Below are positions 1 to 6,233 of a stretch of 6,357 nucleotides of DNA, one piece after another. This stretch comes from Lachnospiraceae bacterium UBA7480. Its GTDB lineage: Bacteria; Bacillota; Clostridia; Lachnospirales; Lachnospiraceae. Position 1 is the stretch's first letter. Every line of letters starts with the position of its first letter. The notes beneath the pieces were generated by a model that searched no databases, was not told the origin of the DNA, and saw only the letters and a program-made list of their open reading frames with translations. Made by a program: the position numbers and the translations under genes. The stretch spans positions 26,545 to 32,901 of the forward strand of contig DLOQ01000056.1 in the NCBI GenBank assembly GCA_002479655.1. The letters run 5' to 3'.

Positions 1-352
1 GGTCATAAATTTTATTTTGATTCCCAGGATCGGCGCGGTAGGTGCGGCGATTGCTTCTGTCAGCGCCGAGATCATCGGCGTCGTCATACAGATCGGATAT
101 TGCTGTTTGTCGCATCAGCTGGAGTTGAAGAAAATATTTGAAGGCGCTTTTAAATATCTTGTATCGTCCTGCCTTATGCTTCTGGTGCTGCTGACCGTTC
201 AAAGGTATCTGCCCACGACTGTAATGGGGCTTTTGATTCTGATTGCGACCGGCGTTATTTCCTATAGCCTGATGCTGTTTATCATAAAGGATGACTTTTT
301 CCATAATAATGTGAAGATGGTTTTTCGGAAGCTGCGGACAGTGGTGAGATAG
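1..352 (+). CDS. Polysaccharide/oligosaccharide flippase (Wzx/MATE-like), C-terminal fragment
   Basis: Partial gene: the frame is open from base 2 and the start lies before the window, so the TTG at 17 is only an internal Leu codon. The visible 116 residues begin NFILIPRIGAVGAAIAS, a pattern typical of the late transmembrane segments of Wzx-type flippases of the MOP superfamily (N-x-I-L-I-P-x-x-G-x-x-G-A-A-x-A-S). Three hydrophobic segments follow: one through GAAIASVSAEIIGVVIQIGY, one around YLVSSCLMLLVLLTV and one around TVMGLLILIATGVISYSLMLF. The protein ends in a basic cytoplasmic tail (KMVFRKLRTVVR) before TAG at 350-352. Such proteins move lipid-linked sugar units across the cytoplasmic membrane during capsule or exopolysaccharide assembly. 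The substrate cannot be told from this end. No terminator is visible before the next gene, 40 bases downstream, so read-through is possible. Confidence 0.8.
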   Translation, partial: VINFILIPRIGAVGAAIASVSAEIIGVVIQIGYCCLSHQLELKKIFEGAFKYLVSSCLMLLVLLTVQRYLPTTVMGLLILIATGVISYSLMLFIIKDDFFHNNVKMVFRKLRTVVR

Positions 353-392
353 ATTAAAAAGTAAGTGAAAAATCATAAAAGAGGAGCGGTCA

Positions 393-1052
393 ATGGCATA
401 CGAAAAATTATTCAATGAAATTTATGCGGCTGTTTCCTTGAAATATCTTTGGCAGGAATACAGACCAAGTTTTATTAAGAGCGAATCTCCGGACTGGATC
501 AATGAGGAGATGGAGCTGGGACTGGAGGTAAGTCAGGCGCTGCTGCCGGATGATGGACAGACAAAAAATTTTATTGAAAAATATCTGGGGTGCCGCCAGG
601 AAGAGCTTCCTGAAATGATGGTGGAACGTTATGGAGAACGCCTGCATTTTTATAACGGACGTTTTTGGGCAGTCCTTCCCGATGAGAGTCAGGAACAGGA
701 TTATATTTATAAGGCGGAATACCGGTTTCGTGAAAAGCTGGAAAAATTAAATACAACATATCAGCGCAGGCGGTACAACGGCCTCTATCTTTTCCTGCAT
801 CCGCTCAACGAATACGAGATCGATGCGGGAGAGCTTTTTCTGAGTATGCAGCAGATACAGGAGGGCAGAAAGCAGAAGTTTCACTGGGTATTCCTAAACT
901 GCAGGAGTAAGATCTATATCTGTAACTATATTACGAATACTTTTCAGGAGATAGAACTGCCGCAAAATTCCGCGGATTTCCTGAATAAGGAGACAGAGCG
1001 GCTGCGTCAAAATATTACATGGAACAACGGCGCTTCCATAGAGACAAAATAA
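393..1052 (+). CDS. Hypothetical protein, possible PD-(D/E)XK-nuclease-like fold
   Basis: A 219-aa soluble protein with ATG at 393 preceded by a GAGGAG ribosome-binding site (about 381-386). It has no signal peptide or membrane segment, and I do not recognise it by name. Near the N-terminus, residues 31-48 read E-S-P-D-W-I-x7-G-L-E-V-S-Q. This resembles the 'ESPDF...IGIEVT' core found in many restriction-endonuclease-like hypothetical proteins, with D34 and E45 as candidate metal ligands and S47 in place of the usual Lys. Downstream, a charged helix (KAEYRFREKLEKL, 107-119) precedes a hydrophobic strand (GLYLFLHP, 130-137), and a further strand pair lies near FHWVFLN (163-169) and KIYICNY (173-179). 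The alternation fits an alpha/beta core, but this is inference. Only 13 bases separate its stop from the earlier of two candidate starts of the alkylation-repair gene, so the two are probably co-transcribed. Confidence 0.75.
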   Translation: MAYEKLFNEIYAAVSLKYLWQEYRPSFIKSESPDWINEEMELGLEVSQALLPDDGQTKNFIEKYLGCRQEELPEMMVERYGERLHFYNGRFWAVLPDESQEQDYIYKAEYRFREKLEKLNTTYQRRRYNGLYLFLHPLNEYEIDAGELFLSMQQIQEGRKQKFHWVFLNCRSKIYICNYITNTFQEIELPQNSADFLNKETERLRQNITWNNGASIETK

Positions 1053-1089
1053 GGATACCGGGTGAATGAAGAGCGTGGGGAGCTTCGCT

Positions 1090-1779
1090 ATGGATAGGAC
1101 TAAAATACAAAAAGAATTATTTGAACTTCAGGATGAGAAATTCCGGGAATTTTCCTGCGGTCTGATACCGACGGTCGATCCGGAATGTGTGATCGGCGTC
1201 AGGACGCCGGACTTAAGGAAGCTTGCTAAAAAACTGGCAAAGGAACCGGATATTGATACGTTTCTTCACAGTCTTCCGCATCAATATTATGAAGAAAATA
1301 ATCTGCATGGATTTATCATCGAGGGGATGAAAGATTATGAAGCATGTGTACAGGCAATGGATGCATTTCTGCCGTATATAGATAACTGGGCGACCTGCGA
1401 TCAGATAACTCCGAAGGTGTTTAAAAAGCATCTGCCAAAGCTTCTTGATAAGATCCGTGAGTGGATCGCATCCGACCGGGTCTATACGGTCCGGTTCGGC
1501 ATCGGTATGCTGATGAGCTTTTATCTGGATGATGCCTTTGAACCGGAATACCTGGAAATGGTATCTTCCGTAAGATCTGAGGAATATTATGTCAATATGA
1601 TGATCGCATGGTATTTTGCGACGGCACTGGCAAAGCAGTATGATGCAGCGGTTTGTTATATTGAGCAGGAAAGGCTGGAAGCATGGACGCACAATAAGGC
1701 TATTCAGAAGGCAGTAGAGAGCAGAAGGATCACCGAGGAACAAAAGATGTATTTAAGATCCTTAAAGATAAAGAATTAA
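1090..1779 (+). CDS. DNA alkylation repair protein (AlkD-like HEAT-repeat glycosylase)
   Basis: Related to AlkD, which removes N3- and N7-alkylated purines from DNA using a superhelical stack of HEAT-like helices and no base flipping. From the ATG at 1090 the protein is 229 aa, normal for the family. It is all-helical. It carries D-N-W-A-T-C-D (W100 and D104 from this start), matching the Trp/Asp pair spaced by four (W109/D113) in Bacillus cereus AlkD. It also has an Arg in the VRFGIG segment (R135) and a Trp in MMIAWYFA (W174) that could correspond to AlkD R148 and W187. I chose ATG 1090 because GGGGAG (1077-1082) sits 7 bases upstream and MDRTKIQKELFELQDE resembles the usual family N-terminus. 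ATG 1066, preceded by AAGGAT (1051-1056), would add eight residues and cannot be excluded. It follows the 219-aa gene closely and ends at a terminator, so the pair looks like a short operon. Confidence 0.9.
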   Translation: MDRTKIQKELFELQDEKFREFSCGLIPTVDPECVIGVRTPDLRKLAKKLAKEPDIDTFLHSLPHQYYEENNLHGFIIEGMKDYEACVQAMDAFLPYIDNWATCDQITPKVFKKHLPKLLDKIREWIASDRVYTVRFGIGMLMSFYLDDAFEPEYLEMVSSVRSEEYYVNMMIAWYFATALAKQYDAAVCYIEQERLEAWTHNKAIQKAVESRRITEEQKMYLRSLKIKN

Positions 1780-1806
1780 AAGCGGACGGCAGATTGTCCG
1801 TTTTTT
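1778..1806 (+). terminator. Intrinsic (rho-independent) terminator after the alkylation repair gene
   Basis: CGGAC (1783-1787) pairs perfectly with GTCCG (1796-1800) around an 8-base loop, followed by six Ts (1801-1806). AAAAG (1778-1782) can extend the stem against the T-run through a G-T pair and four A-T pairs. It begins at the last codon-stop of the upstream gene and separates the repair unit from the 83-aa / polymerase unit. Confidence 0.85.
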
Positions 1807-1859
1807 GGATAAGAGCTTGCAGCTCTGCTGCATATCGGAAGAAAGGCAGGAGTATCATA

Positions 1860-2111
1860 ATGAAAGACGCACATAAATTAAAGATCACACATTCTGCTGT
1901 TTTGAATAAGCAGGGAAAGCCTTTTGTTTCCGTGATGATAGAAAGGGAGAAGGACTGTGCGGAGGGCAGTGTTCCGGAGTGCAGGATCATGAAGTCACAG
2001 GGCTTTAACGAAGAAGAGATCGCTGAACTGGAGGAGTATCTGCGTAACCATGGACAGGAGATCATAGAGGAAGCGAAGAAGATCACAGGCTTTATGAAAA
2101 TATTTTCTTAG
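1860..2111 (+). CDS. Small conserved-looking hypothetical protein upstream of Y-family polymerase
   Basis: An 83-aa protein starting at ATG 1860, with AGGAG (1848-1852) 7 bases upstream. In-frame codons further upstream lie inside or next to the terminator and have no comparable ribosome-binding site. The N-terminal half is probably beta-rich (KLKITHSAVLNKQGKPFVSVMIERE). A V-P-E-C-R-I-M-K-S-Q-G-F-N linker follows, then a strongly acidic predicted helical C-terminal half (EEEIAELEEYLRNHGQEIIEEAKKI). There is no signal peptide or membrane segment. I do not recognise the family. The stop lies 18 bases before the likely polymerase start, so the two genes are probably co-transcribed and translated in sequence. 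Proteins encoded beside Y-family polymerases are sometimes accessory factors, but a role here is only a guess from position. Confidence 0.8.
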   Translation: MKDAHKLKITHSAVLNKQGKPFVSVMIEREKDCAEGSVPECRIMKSQGFNEEEIAELEEYLRNHGQEIIEEAKKITGFMKIFS

Positions 2112-2129
2112 CAGAAAGCGGGGATGCGT

Positions 2130-3662
2130 ATGTCGGATCAGGATAAGCATATATACATCTCGATTGATTTAAAATCGTTTTATGCTTCCGTAGAATGTAT
2201 GGAAAGGGGACTGGATCCGCTGACCACAAATCTGGTGGTGGCGGATGAGACCCGTACCGAAAAGACGATCTGTCTTGCAGTCTCGCCATCCTTGAAGGCA
2301 TATGGCATTCCGGGGCGGGCAAGGCTTTTTGAAGTGGTGCAGCGGGTTAAAGAGGTCAATGAACGAAGAAGGCTTGGCGCGCCGGGACATAAACTGTGCG
2401 GGAGCAGTTATGATGCAAAGGAGCTGGAAGGCTTGGAAGATGCTGCGCTGGATTATATTGTGGCATCGCCCAGAATGGCTCTTTATATGGAATACAGCCG
2501 GAATATCTATCGGATCTACTTAAAGTATGTAGCGCCTGAGGATATTCATGTATATTCTATTGACGAGGTATTTATGGATGTGACCGATTATCTTGCCGCC
2601 TATCACCTGACGCCTTCCGAACTGACGGAAAAGATCATACAGGATATCCTGGATACGACAGGTATTACAGCGACGGCGGGGATTGGCACGAATCTGTATC
2701 TTTGCAAGGTTGCGATGGATGTAGAGGCGAAACATGTAGAACCGAATGAACGGGGGATCAGGATCGCTTATCTGGATGAGATCACATACCGCCGCAGACT
2801 ATGGAATCATCGGCCGCTGACTGATTTCTGGCGGGTTGGCAGAGGATATGCGAAGAAGCTGGAAGAAAACGGATTATATACCATGGGGGATATTGCGAGA
2901 TGTTCTCTTGGAAAAGCAGACGATTTTTATAATGAGGAGCTGTTATACAGACTGTTTGGGATCAATGCCCAGCTGTTGATCGATCATGCCTGGGGATACG
3001 AGCCTGTGACGATCGCCGATGTCAAAGGATATTGTCCGGAGAATAACAGCTTATGCTCCGGTCAGGTGCTCTCTTGTCCTTATGATACAAAGAAGGCGGC
3101 GCTGGTCGTAAAGGAGATGGCGGATCTGATGGCGCTGGATCTGGTGGATAAGGGACTGGTGACAAATCAGATGATCCTGACGATAGGCTATGATATCAGC
3201 AATCTTACTGATCCGAAAATCAAAAAGCTGTATCAGGGCTCGGTGACGACGGATGGATATGGACGCAGGAAGCCTAAGCATGCCCATGGAACAGCCAACC
3301 TTGCAAGACAGACTTCCTCTGCAAGACTGATCACGGAGGCTGTCATGGAGCTGTATGACAGAATTATCAACCCCATTCTTTTGGTCAGAAGGATTACTCT
3401 TACAGCCAATCATGTTGTGGAGGAAAGCAGGACAGTGCAGGAGGAGCACTATGAGCAGATGAATCTTTTTACGGATTATGAGGCATTAGAACAGCAGAGA
3501 AAAAAAGAGGATGAAGATCTGGAACGTGAAAAACGGATCCAGAAGACGGTGCTGGACATCAAGAAGAAATATGGCAAAAACGCGATTGTCAAGGGGATGA
3601 ATCTTGAGGAAGGCGCTACGGCAATCAGCCGCAATCAGCAGATCGGCGGTCATAAAGCTTGA
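2130..3662 (+). CDS. Y-family (translesion) DNA polymerase, UvrX/UmuC/DinB-like
   Basis: An error-prone polymerase that copies past damaged template bases. Numbering below is from ATG 2124; subtract 2 for the preferred start. The palm begins Y-I-S-I-D-L-K-S-F-Y-A-S-V-E (11-24), giving metal ligand D15 and steric-gate Y20. The second catalytic motif is Y-S-I-D-E-V-F (144-150), with D147/E148. T-A-G-I-G-T-N (184-190) completes the palm, and the helix-hairpin-helix region lies near D-F-W-R-V-G-R-G-Y-A (234-243). The C-terminal little-finger domain is followed by Q-M-N-L-F (445-449), a beta-clamp-binding motif (QLxLF type). A charged coiled helix (about 453-482) and a basic/glycine tail ending in IGGHKA follow. 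Length (510-512 aa) is above the about 350 aa of DinB and nearer UvrX/UmuC-type enzymes with extended tails. ATG 2130 is preferred because the GGGG of 2120-2123 directly abuts ATG 2124 and is better spaced for 2130. No LexA-type GAAC-N4-GTTC box is seen upstream of the unit. Confidence 0.95.
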   Translation: MSDQDKHIYISIDLKSFYASVECMERGLDPLTTNLVVADETRTEKTICLAVSPSLKAYGIPGRARLFEVVQRVKEVNERRRLGAPGHKLCGSSYDAKELEGLEDAALDYIVASPRMALYMEYSRNIYRIYLKYVAPEDIHVYSIDEVFMDVTDYLAAYHLTPSELTEKIIQDILDTTGITATAGIGTNLYLCKVAMDVEAKHVEPNERGIRIAYLDEITYRRRLWNHRPLTDFWRVGRGYAKKLEENGLYTMGDIARCSLGKADDFYNEELLYRLFGINAQLLIDHAWGYEPVTIADVKGYCPENNSLCSGQVLSCPYDTKKAALVVKEMADLMALDLVDKGLVTNQMILTIGYDISNLTDPKIKKLYQGSVTTDGYGRRKPKHAHGTANLARQTSSARLITEAVMELYDRIINPILLVRRITLTANHVVEESRTVQEEHYEQMNLFTDYEALEQQRKKEDEDLEREKRIQKTVLDIKKKYGKNAIVKGMNLEEGATAISRNQQIGGHKA

Positions 3663-3680
3663 GGAGGATTAGGTTGCAAT

Positions 3681-3854
3681 ATGGAAGATCAGGATTATGA
3701 AGATATCATTCATCTGCCGCATCCGGTGTCTGCGGCGCACCCTCCCATGTCGATGCATGACAGGGCGGCGCAGTTTTCACCCTTTGCTGCACTGACGGGA
3801 TATCATGATATCATAGAGGAAGAAACGAGAATCAATACGGGAGAAGAACAATGA
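3681..3854 (+). CDS. YolD-like protein, short (57 aa), probably C-terminally truncated
   Basis: ATG 3681 opens a 57-aa frame beginning MEDQDYEDIIHLPHPVS and containing M-S-M-H-D-R-A-A-Q-F-S-P-F-A-A-L-T-G-Y. That block is the hallmark of YolD-like proteins of Firmicutes, which are routinely encoded directly after a Y-family polymerase, as here (18 bases after its stop). GAGGAGGA (3661-3668) lies 12 bases upstream and AGG (3671-3673) lies 7 bases upstream as a second candidate site. Related proteins that I know of are roughly 90-130 aa. This one stops soon after the D-I-I-E-E-E-T-R helix, so about half the usual length is missing. Its stop codon (TGA, 3852-3854) overlaps the feoAB start (ATG, 3851-3853) as ATGA, implying translational coupling. 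It could be a natural minimal version or a gene truncated when the feo gene came to lie next to it. YolD proteins are thought to be polymerase accessory factors; the mechanism is not evident here. Confidence 0.85.
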   Translation: MEDQDYEDIIHLPHPVSAAHPPMSMHDRAAQFSPFAALTGYHDIIEEETRINTGEEQ

Positions 3855-5995
3855 CACTAAAGGAACTGAAATTGGGGCAATCCGCCTCGATCCTTGCGGT
3901 CGGTGGGGAAGGCGCATTGCGGCAGCATTTTCTTGATATGGGATTGATCCCGGGAGCGGAAGTGACGCTGGTCAAATATGCACCCATGGGTGATCCTATG
4001 GAATTAAGAGTCTATGGATATGAGCTGACGCTTCGCTTAGAGGATGCGGGGAAGATCGAGGTTGAAGCGGTCGAGGAACCGGAAGTGCGGCAGGACGCAC
4101 CGCGTCAGAGACGCATGATACCGCATCCCGGTCTGGGAGAAGGAGGAAAGTACCATGCCAAAGAGGATGAACATCCGCTTCCGGAAGGTGAAACGATTAG
4201 TTTTGCGCTGGTTGGAAACCAGAACAGCGGAAAGACGACATTATTTAACCGGCTGACTGGGGCGAATCAGCATGTAGGGAACTTTCCGGGGGTGACGGTT
4301 GACCGCAAGGATGGCGTGATCAAGGGACATGATAATACAACGATCACAGATTTGCCTGGGATTTACTCGATGTCGCCATATACGAATGAGGAGATCGTTA
4401 CCAGAGAATTTATTCTGCGCGAGAAACCCAAAGGGATCATCAATATTGTGGACGCAACCAACATTATGCGTAATCTCTATTTGACGATGCAGCTTCTGGA
4501 GCTGGATATCCCGATGGTGATAGCGTTGAATATGATGGATGAAGTCAGGGAAAACGGAGGAACCGTTTATATCAATATCATGGAGAAGATGCTCGGCGTG
4601 CCGGTTGTACCCATATCCGCTGCTAAGGGTGAGGGAATCACGGAGCTTGTCGATCATGCGATCCATGTTGCAAAATATCAGGAAAGACCGGAACGGGTCG
4701 ATTTTTGTGACGCAAAAGGAACGGGCGGAGCAATCCACCGGTGCATCCACGGCGTAATGCACCTGATAGAAGATCATGCGCTGCAGAATGGCATTCCGGT
4801 CAGATTTGCGGCATCCAAGCTGATGGAAGGTGACGCGCATCTTCTGGATAAACTTTGTCTGGAGCAGAATGAGCGGGAGATGTTAGAGCATATCATCCTG
4901 CAGATGGAGAAAGAGAGAGGACTGGACAGGTCAGCGGCAATGGCGGATATGCGTTTTCAGTTCATCAGTCAGGTATGCGATGCCTCGGTCGTCAGGGCAG
5001 GAGAAAGCCGGGAGCATATCAGGAGCAGACAGATTGACCGCTTCCTGACCGGAAGATATACAGCGATTCCGGCATTTATCGTGATCATGCTTCTTATCTT
5101 CTGGCTGACGTTTGATGTGATCGGCGCATGGTTGTCAGGACTTCTGGAGGCATGCGTAACGTGGGCTTCTGCCTCTGTGGGAGCGTTGTTGGAGACTATG
5201 CATGTCAATGCCGTATTGCAGTCGCTTGTGCTGGACGGCATCTTTCAGGGAGTGGGAAGTGTGCTGAGCTTCCTGCCAATTATCATTACGTTGTTCTTTT
5301 TTCTGTCGATTTTGGAAGACAGTGGTTATATGGCAAGAGTGGCGTTTGTGATGGATAAACTGCTTCGTAAGATCGGTCTTTCCGGACGGAGTATTGTGCC
5401 GATGCTGATCGGTTTCGGGTGTACAGTGCCTGGTGTCATGGCAAGCAGAACGCTTTCTTCAGAACGCGACCGTAAAATGACGATTTTGCTGACGCCGTTT
5501 ATGAGCTGTTCCGCAAAGCTGCCGGTCTATGCCTTCTTTACAGCGGCATTTTTCCCGGAACACAGGGCACTGGTGATGGGGCTGCTTTATTTTATCGGAA
5601 TGGCTATGGGCGTCGTTATGGCATTGGTTATGAAAAAAAGCCTGTTTCGCGGGGAACGGGTGCCGTTTGTTATGGAACTGCCCAATTACCGTATGCCGGG
5701 CGCAAAAAATGTCATGCAGCTTTTGTGGGAAAAGGCTAAGGATTTCTTGCAGAGGGCATTTACGATCATCTTTCTGGCGGCGGTCATCGTCTGGTTTTTA
5801 CAGTCGTTTGATCTTCGATTTAATATGACTGACCGGCCGCAGGAAAGTATATTGTCATTGCTTGCCGGTCTTATAGCGCCGCTTTTCAGCCCACTGGGAC
5901 GTAGCAGATGCCCAGAATGGGAATGTTCAACTCGAACACAGCCCTGTCGCACAGCGGGGAATCTTCCCCATACACGCTGTTGGGACCGCCTGTAA
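3851..5995 (+). CDS. feoB: FeoA-FeoB fusion ferrous iron transporter, 3' end lost at a junction near 5899
   Basis: GTP-dependent Fe(II) importer of the cytoplasmic membrane. GGGAG (3839-3843) precedes ATG 3851 by 7 bases. Residues 1-75 are a FeoA SH3-like domain ([13 protein letters not shown]). A charged linker (76-115) leads to the FeoB G-domain: G1 GNQNSGKTT (122-130), switch I PGVT (146-149), G3 DLPG (167-170), G4 NMMD (227-230) and G5 near SAAKGEG (256-262). A helical GDI-type region (about 290-390) comes next, then membrane helices from about 403. Gate motif [26 protein letters not shown] around 473-493 is intact, as are [13 protein letters not shown] (523-535) and [12 protein letters not shown] (549-560). 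Homology ends at A-P-L-F-S-P-L-G (676-683, base 5899), where the family would continue F-G-D-W-R and a second gate with A-K-E. The last 31 codons (5900-5992) are antisense guaA and not FeoB. A protein made from this would lack the terminal helices and is unlikely to transport normally. Confidence 0.93.
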   Translation: MTLKELKLGQSASILAVGGEGALRQHFLDMGLIPGAEVTLVKYAPMGDPMELRVYGYELTLRLEDAGKIEVEAVEEPEVRQDAPRQRRMIPHPGLGEGGKYHAKEDEHPLPEGETISFALVGNQNSGKTTLFNRLTGANQHVGNFPGVTVDRKDGVIKGHDNTTITDLPGIYSMSPYTNEEIVTREFILREKPKGIINIVDATNIMRNLYLTMQLLELDIPMVIALNMMDEVRENGGTVYINIMEKMLGVPVVPISAAKGEGITELVDHAIHVAKYQERPERVDFCDAKGTGGAIHRCIHGVMHLIEDHALQNGIPVRFAASKLMEGDAHLLDKLCLEQNEREMLEHIILQMEKERGLDRSAAMADMRFQFISQVCDASVVRAGESREHIRSRQIDRFLTGRYTAIPAFIVIMLLIFWLTFDVIGAWLSGLLEACVTWASASVGALLETMHVNAVLQSLVLDGIFQGVGSVLSFLPIIITLFFFLSILEDSGYMARVAFVMDKLLRKIGLSGRSIVPMLIGFGCTVPGVMASRTLSSERDRKMTILLTPFMSCSAKLPVYAFFTAAFFPEHRALVMGLLYFIGMAMGVVMALVMKKSLFRGERVPFVMELPNYRMPGAKNVMQLLWEKAKDFLQRAFTIIFLAAVIVWFLQSFDLRFNMTDRPQESILSLLAGLIAPLFSPLGRSRCPEWECSTRTQPCRTAGNLPHTRCWDRL

Positions 5996-6149
5996 AGATG
6001 ATGCCCTTGGGTTTCATCTCCCGCAATTCATCCGGATTTATATTGTAGGGATGTACTTCGCAATAAACATGGCATTCCCTGACTCTGCGGGCGATCAGCT
6101 GATTATACTGCCCGCCGAAGTCAAGGACTACGATCATCTCTCTGTCCAT
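5886..6149 (-). pseudogene. guaA: GMP synthase (glutamine-hydrolysing), N-terminal fragment, 3' end lost at a junction near 5900
   Basis: GuaA makes GMP from XMP, ATP and glutamine-derived ammonia, the last step of guanine nucleotide synthesis in the cytosol. The fragment reads [19 protein letters not shown] and so on, with R-R-V-R-E, then [12 protein letters not shown] (49-60), then L-G-I-C-Y (79-83). C82 is the nucleophile of the class I glutamine amidotransferase domain. Family members continue G-M-Q after Y83. Here the frame reads V-P-V-G and stops (5886-5888), because 5886-5899 is feoB antisense. About 83 of the usual 510-525 residues are present, so most of the amidotransferase domain and the entire ATP-pyrophosphatase and dimerisation domains are absent. 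AGGAG (minus strand, 6161-6157) sits 7 bases before ATG 6149. If the join is an assembly error, the real gene is intact elsewhere. Confidence 0.92.
5899..5900. other. Breakpoint joining truncated feoB (left) to truncated guaA (right)
   Basis: On the plus strand, GGA (5897-5899) is the last codon fitting FeoB (SPLG, normally followed by F-G). From C5900 the bases fit the guaA complement: C5900 matches the first G of the expected Gly codon after GICY, while A5899 does not match its second base. The join is therefore placeable to one position, with no evident microhomology and no inserted bases, insertion-sequence ends or repeats beside it. The exact base depends on the family consensus for the next residue on each side. 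Confidence 0.85.
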
Positions 6150-6199
6150 AGCATTTCTCCTTCGGTGTCTGACCTGTACAAATTTGTCTCATGCTTTTT

Positions 6200-6228
6200 A
6201 TTATAATTCCTGCACCCTCACTTGTCAA
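6200..6228 (-). promoter_or_regulatory. Consensus sigma-A promoter for guaA
   Basis: Read on the minus strand, TTGACA (6228-6223) and TATAAT (6205-6200) are separated by exactly 17 bases, a perfect match in both boxes and spacing. Transcription should start near 6193, giving a leader of about 44 bases before ATG 6149. That is too short for a purine riboswitch. The -35 box begins 5 bases past the stop of the upstream deacetylase gene. Confidence 0.9.
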
Positions 6229-6233
6229 AACAA

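Noticed and set aside
1066..1092. ATG 1066 as the start of the alkylation repair gene
   Set aside because: Possible, but ATG 1090 has a better spaced GGGGAG and gives the N-terminus usual for the family. Kept only as an alternative.
1213..1743. Open frame of 176 codons on the minus strand
   Set aside because: It lies entirely antisense to the alkylation repair gene, has no ribosome-binding site, and its translation looks like reverse-frame noise. The plus-strand gene has clear family motifs.
3799..3812. Perfect 14-base palindrome GATATCATGATATC about 40 bases before feoAB, considered as an iron-regulator (Fur/DtxR) operator
   Set aside because: It lies inside the yolD-like coding sequence, encodes part of the G-Y-H-D-I-I segment, and does not match a Fur box well. 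No promoter is visible around it.
4241..4840. Open frame of 199 codons on the minus strand
   Set aside because: It is antisense to the FeoB G-domain and has no recognisable motifs. It is a shadow of codon usage in feoB.
5886..5995. Natural convergent overlap of feoB and guaA (110 bases)
   Set aside because: Neither protein retains homology past 5899/5900, so the overlap is produced by the join and is not an evolved gene arrangement.
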